Shown: piece after piece, positions 52,158-60,248 of the stretch | How the letters are laid out: each line of letters starts with the position of its first letter | How positions within the stretch are numbered: the first letter of the stretch is position 1 | Assembly (NCBI RefSeq): GCF_007994135.1 | Contig: NZ_VLKF01000001.1 | Span: 4,216,001-4,280,000, forward strand | From: Modestobacter roseus | GTDB lineage: Bacteria > Actinomycetota > Actinomycetes > Mycobacteriales > Geodermatophilaceae | Direction of reading: 5' to 3' | DNA length: 64,000 nucleotides | Notes under the pieces: model-generated | The model's input: only the letters and a program-made list of their open reading frames with translations | What the model was told of the DNA's origin: nothing | The model's database searches: none | Translations under genes and position numbers: made by a program

Positions 52158-53332
52158 CAGTCCTTCTCGATCAGGTATCCGGTCGGCGTCGCGACCACGT
52201 CGACCACGCGGCCGGTCGGCCGGCCGCAGCGGCGGGCGCAGCCGGCCCAGTGCTGGCGGGAGCCGTCGGCCGGCAGCGTGCCGGCGGCCACGGCGGCGGT
52301 GGCGTCGGCCCGCACGTCGGCCAGCGACTTCGCGCAGCCCGGCCGCCCGGCGCAGGCGGTGACCAGTCGCCACGGGCTGGCCGGCTCGGTCACCAGGCCG
52401 GCGGCGGTGAGCGCCTCGACGGCGGGGGCGGCGTCGGCGAGGTCGGGGACGACGACGGTGCGCCAGGGGGTCACCTCGAGCTCGGGGCCGAGGTCGGCGA
52501 GCAGCTCGGCCTGCCCGGCGGAGAGCCGGCCCAGTGGTACGACGACGGCGAGCGCCGTGCGGCCGTCGTCCTGGGCCAGTTCGCCGGCCGGTCCGGTCAC
52601 CGGGGCGGACACCCGCTCGCGGCCGGGGGCGTCGGGTCGCCGGCCGGTGAGCCGTTCGGCCACCCGCGCCCAGCCGTCGGTCAGCTCGGTCAGCCGCCAG
52701 GCGGTGCCGCCCTGGGCCGCGCGCTCGGCGAGGAAGGCCGCGCCGGCGGCGAGGGCCAGGGCGACGGCGTCACCGGGCCGGGCCCGGACGCCGGAGTCGG
52801 TGCCGCCGAGCAGCAGGGCGACGACGTCGGGGGCGAGGGCGAGCAGGGTGACGTCGGCGCCGAGGCCGGCGACGTCACCGCGGCCGTCGTCGAAGGCGAC
52901 CAGGAACCGGCCGGGCAGCTCGGCGAGCGCCGGGTCGGCGAGCAGTGCGGCGTCGAAGGCGCGCACCCAGGGCCGGACGTCGAGGTGGCCGCCCCACCGG
53001 CCGGAGAGGCTGCTGGCCAGCACATTCCGCACCCGCTCGTGGGTGTCGCTGGGCAGCAGGCCCACCGCGGCCAGTCGCTCGCCCAGTTCGGTCTCGGCGC
53101 CGGCGGGCAGGCCGCGCAGCTGGAGGTTCCCCCGGCTGGTCAGCTCCAGGTGGCCGTCGCCGAGGTCGCGGGCGGCAGCGGCGAGCGTGCGCAGCTGACC
53201 CGCGCTCAGCGCACCGCCGGGGATGCGCACCCGGGCCAGCGCGCCGTCGGCGGCGGCGTGGGTCTGCAGCGCGCCGGGGCAGGCGTCGGACCGGTCCCGC
53301 GGCGGGGGGAGGGGGGTCTGCACGGAGGACAT
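52157..53332 (-). CDS. cobG: Precorrin-3B synthase
   Basis: 391 residues, two sulphite-reductase-like repeats ([17 protein letters not shown]-type segment, [12 protein letters not shown]). Near the C-terminus the cysteines [11 protein letters not shown] and [11 protein letters not shown] would hold the 4Fe-4S cluster. Uses oxygen to make the C1 hydroxylactone of precorrin-3B, the mark of the aerobic route. ATG 53332, eleven bases after a -10 TAGCCT on the minus strand. First gene of cobG-cobH-cobIJ. Somewhat shorter than CobG of Pseudomonas. Confidence 0.9.
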   Translation of the reverse strand: MSSVQTPLPPPRDRSDACPGALQTHAAADGALARVRIPGGALSAGQLRTLAAAARDLGDGHLELTSRGNLQLRGLPAGAETELGERLAAVGLLPSDTHERVRNVLASSLSGRWGGHLDVRPWVRAFDAALLADPALAELPGRFLVAFDDGRGDVAGLGADVTLLALAPDVVALLLGGTDSGVRARPGDAVALALAAGAAFLAERAAQGGTAWRLTELTDGWARVAERLTGRRPDAPGRERVSAPVTGPAGELAQDDGRTALAVVVPLGRLSAGQAELLADLGPELEVTPWRTVVVPDLADAAPAVEALTAAGLVTEPASPWRLVTACAGRPGCAKSLADVRADATAAVAAGTLPADGSRQHWAGCARRCGRPTGRVVDVVATPTGYLIEKD

Positions 53333-53406
53333 GGCGGAGCCGAGGCTACTTCCCCGGCCGGAGGGCCCTGCCGGACAGTCGGGGGCCCGTCCGGCAGGGC
53401 GGCTGG

Positions 53407-54126
53407 TCACCGCAGTGCGCGACCGTCCATCTCCATCCAGACCCGGCGGCGGTCGGCGCGGGTGCGCACCTGGGCCATGGCGGCCACCCGGCGCTGCTGC
53501 TCCGGGGTGGCCCGGTGCTCGACGACGGCGAGCTCCGCGTCGCGCATGGCCCGCTCGGCGGCGACCTCCGCCGGGGTGGTGGGGAGCCCCTGGTCGGTGT
53601 CGTCGTCCTCGTCGGTGTCCGGCCGGTCGGCGCGGTAGGGCGAGTCCGCGGGCAGGTTGCCGCTGACCCGGCCGTAGGCGCCCAGGGTGAGCAGCACCAG
53701 GCCGGCGCAGATGGAGAAGATGACGTTGGCCATGGAGAAGGCCAGGAAGTTCCAGTCGGTCTCCAGCACCGCGAGGTTGGCCAGCGCGGAGACCAGGAAC
53801 AGCGTCCCCACCGCGATCATCACGGTGGAGGCGGTGCGGTGGCTGTGCAGCGCCGCGGCGACCAGCACCGCCGCGGTGACCAGCGAGATGGTCGAGAGCA
53901 GACCGTTGGACGACAGGCCGAGGATGCGCTCGCCGTCGGTGGAGAAGTAGGCCAGCCCGTCGAGCAGTCCGAGGACACCGAACGTCGCGATCACCAGCGC
54001 GACGACGACGGCGCCGATCCGGTGCACGGCGGGCACGACCCGGGCGGCACCCGTGGCCGGGGGCTCGGCTCCGGGGTGGTCCCCGGTCTGCGGGGCGGAC
54101 GGGCGGTGGCGGAGGGAGAGGGCCAT
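53407..54126 (-). CDS. DUF4383-like membrane protein
   Basis: 239 residues. Four helices between 32 and 150 (AVVVALVIATFGVLGLLDGLAYF, LSTISLVTAAVLVAAAL, IAVGTLFLVSALANLAVL, FLAFSMANVIFSICAGLVLL), a variable acidic loop DTDEDDDTD, and a basic helical tail RRVAAMAQVRTRADRRRVWM. DUF4383 members are of unknown function. GGAG eight bases before the ATG. Divergent from the TPR gene, with AT-rich repeats between. Confidence 0.8.
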   Translation of the reverse strand: MALSLRHRPSAPQTGDHPGAEPPATGAARVVPAVHRIGAVVVALVIATFGVLGLLDGLAYFSTDGERILGLSSNGLLSTISLVTAAVLVAAALHSHRTASTVMIAVGTLFLVSALANLAVLETDWNFLAFSMANVIFSICAGLVLLTLGAYGRVSGNLPADSPYRADRPDTDEDDDTDQGLPTTPAEVAAERAMRDAELAVVEHRATPEQQRRVAAMAQVRTRADRRRVWMEMDGRALR

Positions 54127-54217
54127 GCGTGACTCCGTGAGGTGCAGGGCGTCGGACCGGGCCGGGTCGGCCTCGGCGAGGGGTTCATACCCAGGCGATC
54201 GCGGACGATCCGGTCGT

Positions 54218-54257
54218 GCGCGTTCTTTTTAGTTTCCGCGCGTTCTTTTTAGTTTCG
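54218..54257. repeat. AT-rich 20-bp tandem direct repeat between DUF4383 and TPR genes
   Basis: GCGCGTTCTTTTTAGTTTC occurs twice in two adjoining 20-base units (54218-54237 and 54238-54257), the only strongly AT-rich motif in the intergenic spaces. A period near two helical turns suggests two regulator molecules on one face of the DNA, or a duplicated promoter element. It lies 92 bases upstream of the DUF4383 start and 80 upstream of the TPR start. Confidence 0.8.
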
Positions 54258-54336
54258 TTGCGTGATGAACCCAGTGCGCAGCGTGGTGGGGAAGGGGTGG
54301 CCAGGTGTCGGCGTTGTGCCCGCCGGAGGGAGAACC

Positions 54337-54684
54337 ATGACCGAGCCGTTCGACATCACCCAGCCGTCCGAGATCGACCTGCACTCCGAGTACCTGCGCG
54401 CGGACCTGTTCTTCGCCATGGGCCAGTCCACCGAGGCCGCCCGGGTGCTGCAGCCGGTGGTGGACGCCGAGCCGGGCAACCAGGCCGCGCTGGAGCTGCT
54501 CGCCCGCAGCTACTACGGCGCGGCCCAGCTGGCCCGCGCCGAGGACTGCCTCACCCGCCTGGTGGAGCTCGCGCCGGCCAACGGGTGGGCCCGCCGCGCG
54601 CTGGCCCGCACCCTGGAGCGGCAGAGCCGTGGCGCCGACGCCGCCGTCCACCACCGGGTGGCCGACGCGCTCGGCGCGGCCTGA
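54337..54684 (+). CDS. Tetratricopeptide-repeat protein
   Basis: 115 residues. Two to three TPR units: ADLFFAMGQSTEAARVLQPVVDAEPGN, ALELLARSYYGAAQLARAEDCLTRLVELAPANG (in parts), WARRALARTLERQSRGADAAVHHRVADAL. A scaffold with no enzymatic motif. GGAGGGAGAACC precedes ATG 54337, so upstream in-frame starts are rejected. Partner unknown; the divergent DUF4383 gene and the repeat between are the only hints. A strong terminator follows. Confidence 0.87.
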   Translation: MTEPFDITQPSEIDLHSEYLRADLFFAMGQSTEAARVLQPVVDAEPGNQAALELLARSYYGAAQLARAEDCLTRLVELAPANGWARRALARTLERQSRGADAAVHHRVADALGAA

Positions 54685-54696
54685 GCCGACATCCGT

Positions 54697-54736
54697 CCCA
54701 CGGGGGCGCACCCGGACCCGGGTGCGCCCCCGTGGG
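54697..54736. terminator. Bidirectional terminator between TPR and AGCS genes
   Basis: Perfect 19-base arms (54697-54715 and 54718-54736) beginning CCCACGGGGGCG with a two-base loop, between converging stops at 54684 and 54755. Confidence 0.88.
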
Positions 54737-54754
54737 GTCGGTGGGGGTGGTCGT

Positions 54755-56365
54755 TCAGCGCGGGTCGGCCGTCGGCGGCGGGGTCGGGTTGGTGCCGTCG
54801 AGGCCGGTGGTGGCCGCGGTGCTGCCCCCCTGCGGGCGGGGCGTGATGCCCCGTTCGGCGACCGGCACGAGCGCCCCGTGGGCCAGCCGCTCCCGGTAGC
54901 CGAAGAGCTCCCGCTTCACCACCCGGCTCAGGATGTACAGCCCGATGATGTTCGGCAGCGACATCAGGAAGATCATGCTGTCGGAGAAGCCGATCACCGC
55001 GTCGAGGGTCGACGAGGCCCCGATGACGACGAAGACGCAGAAGATCAGCTTCCACACCCGGTCCACCACCATCGACTCGCCGAACAGGTAGGTCGACGCC
55101 TTCAGCCCGTAGTAGCTCCAGGCGAGCATGGTCGAGTAGGCGAACAGGATCACCGCCACCGCCAGGATGATGGGGAACCAGCCCGCCACCGTCTCGAAGG
55201 CGGCCGAGGTGGTCTCCACGCCGGCGGCGCTGGACTCGTCGGCCCAGGTGCCGGTGATGACGATGGCCAGCGCGGTCATGGTGCAGATGACGACGGTGTC
55301 GATGAACGGCTCCAGGACGGCCACGTGTCCCTCGGTCGCCGGCTCGTTGGTCTTCACCGCGGAGTGCGCGATCGCGGCCGACCCGAGACCGGCCTCGTTG
55401 CTGAACGCCGCCCGCCGGAAGCCCTGGATGAGCACGCCGACGACGCCGCCGAAGCCGGCCTCGGGGCTGAACGCCGTCCGGAGGATCTCCCAGAGCGCGC
55501 TCGGGATCTCCGTGGCGTTGGCGAAGAGCACGGAGAGGCAGGCGATCACGTAGAAGACGGCCATGAAGGGGACGAGCTTGTCGGTGACCCGGGCGATGCT
55601 CCGGATCCCGCCGATGATCACCGCGCCGACGAGGAGGGCGAGCACCACGCCGAAGACGGCGCCGGCGGCGCCGAACCCGAGCCAGCCGTCCGCGCCGCCG
55701 GTCACCGACTGGGCCTGGGCGAAGGCCTGGTTGGCCTGGAACATGTTCCCGCCGCCGACGGCGCCGCCCAGGGTGAAGACGCAGAACAGCACCGCGAGGA
55801 CCTTGCCCAGCGTGCCCTTGCCCTTCTCCTTGAGGCCCTGGCTCAGGTAGTACATCGGCCCACCGGAGACCCGGCCGTCGTCGTAGACCCGGCGGTACTT
55901 GACGCCGAGGGTGCACTCGACTCCCTTGGTGCACATGCCGACCAGGCCCGCGACGATCATCCACAGCGTGGCACCGGGCCCGCCGAGGGAGATGGCCACC
56001 GCGACCCCGGCGATGTTGCCGAGGCCCACCGTGCCGGAGACGGCGGTCGCCAGCGCCTGGAAGTGGGTGACCTCGCCGGCGTCCTCGGGATCGTCGTACT
56101 TGCCCTTGATCAGCTGGATCGCGTGGCCGAAGGCCCGGAACTGGAAGCCCTTCAGGTAGATGGTGAAGAAGATCCCGGCGACGACCAGCCAGACGACGAT
56201 CAGGGGTAGCTCGACGCCCTCGTCGATGAAGTCCAGCGGGACGGCGGCGAAGACGATCCCGGTGATGAAGTCCGAGATCGGCGCGAAGACGTCGTTGACC
56301 TGCTCGTCGAACGTGGCGGCCAGCACGTCCGGGGCAGGGACGTCGGGGGAGGCGAGCACGGTCAT
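54755..56365 (-). CDS. Alanine/glycine:cation symporter (AGCS family)
   Basis: 536 residues, about eleven helices. AGCS marks: THFQALATAVSGTVGLGNIAGVAVAISLGGPGA (in two parts), GGPMYYLSQGLKEKG, AAFSNEAGLGSAAIAHSAVKT and the C-terminal region ending before a proline-threonine-rich tail. Takes up alanine or glycine with Na+ or H+. The ATG shares one base with the UspA stop (TGATG), so the two are co-translated. Confidence 0.92.
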   Translation of the reverse strand: MTVLASPDVPAPDVLAATFDEQVNDVFAPISDFITGIVFAAVPLDFIDEGVELPLIVVWLVVAGIFFTIYLKGFQFRAFGHAIQLIKGKYDDPEDAGEVTHFQALATAVSGTVGLGNIAGVAVAISLGGPGATLWMIVAGLVGMCTKGVECTLGVKYRRVYDDGRVSGGPMYYLSQGLKEKGKGTLGKVLAVLFCVFTLGGAVGGGNMFQANQAFAQAQSVTGGADGWLGFGAAGAVFGVVLALLVGAVIIGGIRSIARVTDKLVPFMAVFYVIACLSVLFANATEIPSALWEILRTAFSPEAGFGGVVGVLIQGFRRAAFSNEAGLGSAAIAHSAVKTNEPATEGHVAVLEPFIDTVVICTMTALAIVITGTWADESSAAGVETTSAAFETVAGWFPIILAVAVILFAYSTMLAWSYYGLKASTYLFGESMVVDRVWKLIFCVFVVIGASSTLDAVIGFSDSMIFLMSLPNIIGLYILSRVVKRELFGYRERLAHGALVPVAERGITPRPQGGSTAATTGLDGTNPTPPPTADPR

Positions 56366-56802
56366 CACGGCACCACCAGGACGGGGACGGGGGAGAGCTG
56401 GATGAGGCTGCTCGGGGTCGAGCCGAACAGCAGCGTGCGGACCCGGCTCTGACCGACCCGGCCGACGATGATCCAGGCGGCGTCGTGCTCGCGGGCGAGG
56501 GCGACCAGGGTCTCGGCCGGGTGCCCGTGCCGCACGACGCCCTCGATGCTCAGGTCGCCCGTGGCGGACAGCCGGGCGATGGCCGGGTCCAGCACCCGTT
56601 CGCGGGCCGACTTCGCCTCGCGTTCCTTGTCGATCGTCCGGCGCTCGTTCTCCTCGGCCGTGGAGAACGAGTAGGGCGACCAGGGGACGACGCAGGCCAG
56701 CACCAGCCGCAGGTCGTGCCTTCGCGCCGCGTCGGCCGCGGCGTCCGCTGCCCGTCCGCTCGCCTCGCTCCCGTCGAGCCCCACGATGATCGAAGCGGAC
56801 AT
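56365..56802 (-). CDS. Universal stress protein (UspA family)
   Basis: 145 residues. IIVGLDGSEASGRAADAAADAA at the start and the ATP-binding end GRVGQSRVRTLLFGSTPSSLI, which fits G-2x-G-9x-G-S/T. Usp proteins bind ATP and act in stress survival; linkage to the symporter (TGATG) suggests it regulates or accompanies that transporter, as Usp proteins fused or paired to permeases often do. ATG 56802. Confidence 0.9.
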   Translation of the reverse strand: MSASIIVGLDGSEASGRAADAAADAARRHDLRLVLACVVPWSPYSFSTAEENERRTIDKEREAKSARERVLDPAIARLSATGDLSIEGVVRHGHPAETLVALAREHDAAWIIVGRVGQSRVRTLLFGSTPSSLIQLSPVPVLVVP

Positions 56803-57025
56803 CGGGTGAACCCCCAGCCGTCGCGGACGTTGCGGGAAAGCTAGTGGCAGTCCGCGGTGACCCGCACCTCCAACCGGAACTGTCACCGGAACGACACACG
56901 CGACGCACGGGTGCGTGTCCGGGCCGCTCCGCCGGGTGACGCCACGGCGCCGTCGCGGACGGCTCCGTACCGTGGAGGGACTGCTTCGCCGACCCCGAGC
57001 GGGAGCTCGGACAGGAGGACCCTGG

Positions 57026-57526
57026 ATGGACCGCCGCACCGCCCCACGCCTGCTCGCCACGCTGGCCCTCACCGCCTCGCTGGCCGCCTGCGGGGGCACC
57101 GACGACGAGGCGGCGGGCACCTTGGCCGACCAGATCAGCACGGACCTGAGCGTCGAGCCGGACGTGCCGCCGTCGGAGGAGCCGGCCCCGGAGGAGCTGG
57201 TGGTCGGCGACGTCGTCGCCGGCGACGGTGCGGAGGCGACCGACGGGACCACCGCGCAGGTCAAGTACGTCGGGGCGCTCTACGAGAACGGCGAGGAGTT
57301 CGACTCGTCCTGGAGCCGCGGGGAGGACTCGACGTATCCCGTCACGCTGGGGGAGGGCGGGGTCATCCCGGGCTTCGAGCAGGGCATCGAGGGCATGCAG
57401 GTCGGCGGCCGGCGGGTCGTCACCATCCCCAGCGACCTGGGCTACGGCCCGGCGGGGGCCGGGGACGCGATCCCCGGTGACGCGACCCTGGTGTTCGTCA
57501 TCGACCTGGTCGAGGTGACCGACTGA
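57026..57526 (+). CDS. FKBP-type peptidyl-prolyl isomerase lipoprotein
   Basis: 166 residues. Lipobox SLAAC near residue 22, acidic proline-rich linker, then a single FKBP domain: VKYVGALYENGEEFDSSWSRG, FTL-equivalent YPVTLGEGGVIPGFEQGIEGMQVGGRRVVTIPSDLGYG (in parts). Assists folding of exported proteins at the membrane. AGGAGG eight bases before the ATG fixes the start. Overlaps the VanZ-like gene by CTGA. Confidence 0.92.
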   Translation: MDRRTAPRLLATLALTASLAACGGTDDEAAGTLADQISTDLSVEPDVPPSEEPAPEELVVGDVVAGDGAEATDGTTAQVKYVGALYENGEEFDSSWSRGEDSTYPVTLGEGGVIPGFEQGIEGMQVGGRRVVTIPSDLGYGPAGAGDAIPGDATLVFVIDLVEVTD

Positions 57527-57966
57527 CCACCGGCCTGCGGGCGGGCGACCGGCGCGACCGCGAAGCCCGGTGGGCGCGCGTCCTGCTCGCCGGGTACCTC
57601 GCGGCCGGGGCCTGGCTGACGCTGCGCCCGTCGCCCATGGGCCGGGTGCAGGGGTTCGGCACCCGGCTGGTGCACGACCTGACCGGTACCTCCTGGCACG
57701 TCAGCGCGCGGCTGGCCGAGCGGGGCGGCAACGTGCTGCTGTTCGTCCCGCTGGGCCTGCTGCTGTGCGCGGCGCTGCCCCGGGTGCCCCGCTGGGTGGT
57801 CTGGGCGATCTGCGTCGCCGGTTCGCTGGGGATCGAGGCGACCCAGGCGCTGTTCCTGCCCAACCGGTTCCCCTCGGTGGTCGACGTGGTCACCAACAGC
57901 ACCGGGGCCGCGATCGGCGTCGGCCTGCACTGGCTGCTCACCCGGGGGCGCCGCACCCCCGGCTGA
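57523..57966 (+). CDS. VanZ-like membrane protein, apparent CTG start
   Basis: 147 residues if begun at CTG 57523. Helix 1 VLLAGYLAAGAWLTLRPSP (residues 21-38) stands upstream of the only in-frame ATG (57637), which would lose it; no ATG, GTG or TTG lies between. CTG 57523 overlaps the FKBP stop as CTGA, copying the GTGA/ATGA junctions used throughout the window. Further: ERGGNVLLFVPLGLLLCAAL, GIEATQALFLPNRFPSVVDVVTNSTGAAIGVGL, the VanZ (PF04892) signature (in parts). Function unknown; VanZ gives low teicoplanin resistance in enterococci. Confidence 0.75.
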   Translation: MTTGLRAGDRRDREARWARVLLAGYLAAGAWLTLRPSPMGRVQGFGTRLVHDLTGTSWHVSARLAERGGNVLLFVPLGLLLCAALPRVPRWVVWAICVAGSLGIEATQALFLPNRFPSVVDVVTNSTGAAIGVGLHWLLTRGRRTPG

Positions 57967-57996
57967 GGCCGGCTCCGCGACCCGGATCGACCACGG

Positions 57997-58020
57997 TCAG
58001 GTGAGGCTCCCCTAACCTGA
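57997..58020 (+). promoter_or_regulatory. DtxR/IdeR iron box before the siderophore genes
   Basis: TCAGGTGAGGCTCCCCTAA (57997-58015) matches 15 of 19 positions of the IdeR/DtxR consensus TTAGGTTAGGCTAACCTAA; outer arms TCAGGT and ACCTGA (58015-58020) are perfect. TAACCT at 58013-58018 could be the -10 box, so iron-loaded repressor would block transcription of the downstream pair. Confidence 0.8.
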
Positions 58021-58056
58021 CCGTCGACGAGGTGGACGACGAGAGGAGCCGGGGTC

Positions 58057-58797
58057 GTGCAGCACGGCTGGGAGGGCGTGGTCCTGCGGGCCATGCGAGG
58101 CAAGGACTTCGTGCTCACCGTGCGCGGCAGCGAGCGCGTCGGCGAGCGGTACCAGCGGATCACGGTGACCGACGGGGGGCTGCTCACCGCCTGCCCGCCG
58201 CACCCCGCGATGTGGATCCGGCTCTGGTTCGCGCACGAGGGCCGACCGCACCAGCGGGCCTACACGCTGGTCGACCCCGACCCGGTCGCGGGCACCTTCG
58301 GCCTGGAGTTCGCGCTGCACGACGGCCCCGCGGCCGACTGGTCGGTCGCGGTCTGGCCCGGCAGCACGATCGACGCGACGGTGCAGGGAACCCGCGCCGA
58401 GCAGGCGCCGCCCGGCACGCGCGCGATGCACCTGGTCGGGGACCCGGCATCGCTGCCCGCCGTGAACTCGCTGCTCGACGCACACCCGACCACGCCCGCC
58501 CGGGTCTGGCTCGAGGCCGGACACCCGGCCGACCGGGAGTTGCCGGTGCGGGCCGGTGACGGGCACGAGGTGGTCTGGGTCGACCGCGACGGCGCGCCCG
58601 GCCGTGCGGTCCGTGACGCGGTCACCGCCGCCTGGGCGGGCCGATCGGCGGGGGAGCCGGCGGCCGACCCGGCGCGGGACTGGTTCTGGGTGGCCTGCGA
58701 GGCCGCGGCCAGCCGGGAGCTGGGCCGGCACCTGCGCCGCGACCTCGGTGTGACCAAGGAGCGTGTCTCGGCGCTCGGCTACTGGCGCACGGCGTGA
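58057..58797 (+). CDS. Siderophore-interacting protein (ferric-siderophore reductase, SIP/ViuB type)
   Basis: 246 residues. FAD domain with RITVTDGGLL and RAYTLVDPDP (R-x-Y-T), LEFALHDGPAADW; C-terminal NAD(P)-like domain with MHLVGDPASLPAVNSLL, WVACEAAASRELGRHL and LGVTKERVSALGYWR. Reduces ferric siderophores in the cytoplasm. Iron box 40-60 bases upstream. GTGA couples it to an MFS gene of the siderophore-uptake class. ATG/GTG 58057 lies 11 bases after GGAGCCGGGG. Confidence 0.92.
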   Translation: MQHGWEGVVLRAMRGKDFVLTVRGSERVGERYQRITVTDGGLLTACPPHPAMWIRLWFAHEGRPHQRAYTLVDPDPVAGTFGLEFALHDGPAADWSVAVWPGSTIDATVQGTRAEQAPPGTRAMHLVGDPASLPAVNSLLDAHPTTPARVWLEAGHPADRELPVRAGDGHEVVWVDRDGAPGRAVRDAVTAAWAGRSAGEPAADPARDWFWVACEAAASRELGRHLRRDLGVTKERVSALGYWRTA

Positions 58798-60038
58798 CCG
58801 CGCCGGTCGCCCCCGCCGTCGACACGTCCGCCCCCGTGGCGGCCGGCGCGCCACCGTGGGGTCTGCTCTCGGTCCTGTGGGTCAGCCAGAACCTCGGCAT
58901 CGGCTTCCTCACCGTCGGGCTGGTCGCGATCCTGCGGTCCGACGGCGCGTCCCTCGAGGAGCTGTCACTCGTCTCGCTGCTGGGCCTCGCGTGGCCGCTG
59001 AAGCTGCTCTGGGCCCCGCTCCTGGACCGGTACGGCTCCCGCCGGCTCGGACACCACCGCTCCTGGCTGCTCGTGCTCCAGCCCGCCATGGTGGTGGCGT
59101 TGCTCGCCCTGCTGCCCTTCGGTGACCCGGCCGCCGCGCTCGGCCCGCTCGTCGCCGTCTGCGCCCTGTACGTGCTGCTGTCGGCGACCCAGGACGTCGC
59201 GACCGACGCCCTGGGGGTGCGGCTGCTGCGCCCGCAGGACCGCGGTCTCGGCAACGGTGTGCAGGTCGGCGCCAGCTACGTGGGCACGGTGCTCGGCGGC
59301 GGCCTCTGCGTGCTGGTCTACGACCGTGCCGGGTGGGCGGCTGCGGTGCTGCTGCTCGCCGCGCTCACCCTGATCGCGCTCGCGGTGGTGCTCCGGTTCC
59401 GTGAGCCCGAGCGTGACCCCCGGGTGCCCGGGAGTGCGGCCTGGGGCGCGTTGATCGGTGTCTTCCGCCGTCCCGGCGTCCCGCGATGGGCGCTGGGCGT
59501 CGTGCCGCTCGTGTACGGCGGCGCGGCCGGGGTGTACGCCCTGCCCAGCGCGGCGCTCGTCGACGCCGGGTGGTCGCTCACCCGGATCGGCGTCGTCACC
59601 GGCGTCGTCGTCAGCGTGCCGGCGGCGCTGGCCGGCCCGCTCGCCGGGTGGCTGGTCCGCCGGTGGGGCCGGGCCGTGGTGCTGGCCGCCGGCGGCGTCG
59701 GCCTGGCGGCGGCGACCGCCGGGCTGGTGCCGCTGCTCCGCGGTGCCGTGCCCCTCGCCGGCACGGTGGCCGCGCTCGGCGGTTTCCTCGTCGCCTACAC
59801 CGCGCTCAACGTCGTGGTCTACACGGTGAGCATGGACCTGTGCCGCCCTGCCACGGCGGGCACCGACTTCACCACGCTGACCACCGTGCCGCTCATCGCC
59901 GCATTCCTCACCGCCTCGGCCGCGCTGGCCACGGCGGCGCTCGTCGGGTACGTGGCGTCGGCCGCCCTCTGGTGTGTCGTGGCACTGGCAGGGGTCGTCC
60001 TGGGCGTCGGCTGGCTGCGGGCCGCGCCGCTCCGGTGA
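58794..60038 (+). CDS. MFS siderophore transporter, RhtX/FptX-like
   Basis: 414 residues, twelve helices. LWVSQNLGIGFLTVGLVAILRSDGASLEELSLVSLLGLAWPLKLLWAPLLDRYG (in parts), LSATQDVATDALGVRLL and GNGVQVGASYVGTVLGGGL are marks of the AmpG/PAT and RhtX/FptX group, which carry acyl-CoA, muropeptides or ferric siderophores. With the iron box and SIP upstream, ferric-siderophore uptake is the best guess. GTG overlaps the SIP stop. Confidence 0.88.
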   Translation: MTAPVAPAVDTSAPVAAGAPPWGLLSVLWVSQNLGIGFLTVGLVAILRSDGASLEELSLVSLLGLAWPLKLLWAPLLDRYGSRRLGHHRSWLLVLQPAMVVALLALLPFGDPAAALGPLVAVCALYVLLSATQDVATDALGVRLLRPQDRGLGNGVQVGASYVGTVLGGGLCVLVYDRAGWAAAVLLLAALTLIALAVVLRFREPERDPRVPGSAAWGALIGVFRRPGVPRWALGVVPLVYGGAAGVYALPSAALVDAGWSLTRIGVVTGVVVSVPAALAGPLAGWLVRRWGRAVVLAAGGVGLAAATAGLVPLLRGAVPLAGTVAALGGFLVAYTALNVVVYTVSMDLCRPATAGTDFTTLTTVPLIAAFLTASAALATAALVGYVASAALWCVVALAGVVLGVGWLRAAPLR

Positions 60039-60085
60039 CCGCTGTCGCGCCCGTGCTCCCGGGGTGGCGGCAGCCGGCGGCCCGG

Positions 60086-60091
60086 TAGCGT
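60086..60091 (+). promoter_or_regulatory. -10 element of the cobN transcript
   Basis: TAGCGT at 60086-60091, about 12 bases before the first base of riboswitch stem P1. No convincing -35 box. Confidence 0.4.
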
Positions 60092-60102
60092 CTGCGGCAC
60101 AT

Positions 60103-60207
60103 CACGGCAGTGCGCGCGGAAGCCGGTGCGAACCCGGCGCGGTCCCGCCACTGTGAGCCCCCGTCGCGCTGGTCGGCGGGGGTGAGCCAGACACCGCGGC
60201 TGCCGTG
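60103..60207 (+). promoter_or_regulatory. Cobalamin riboswitch upstream of cobN
   Basis: P1 is CACGGCAG (60103-60110) with CTGCCGTG (60200-60207). Inside are GCGGAAGCCGGTGCGAACCCGG and GCCACTGTGAGC (60147-60158), the B12-box core, then GGGTGAGCCAGACACC. After the aptamer CGGGG-CGCGGA-CCCCG lies just before the ribosome site GGGAGG of cobN, so the switch probably hides that site when B12 is bound. Confidence 0.94.
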
Positions 60208-60248
60208 TCCGACGACCCGGGGCGCGGACCCCGAGGGAGGCACACACG

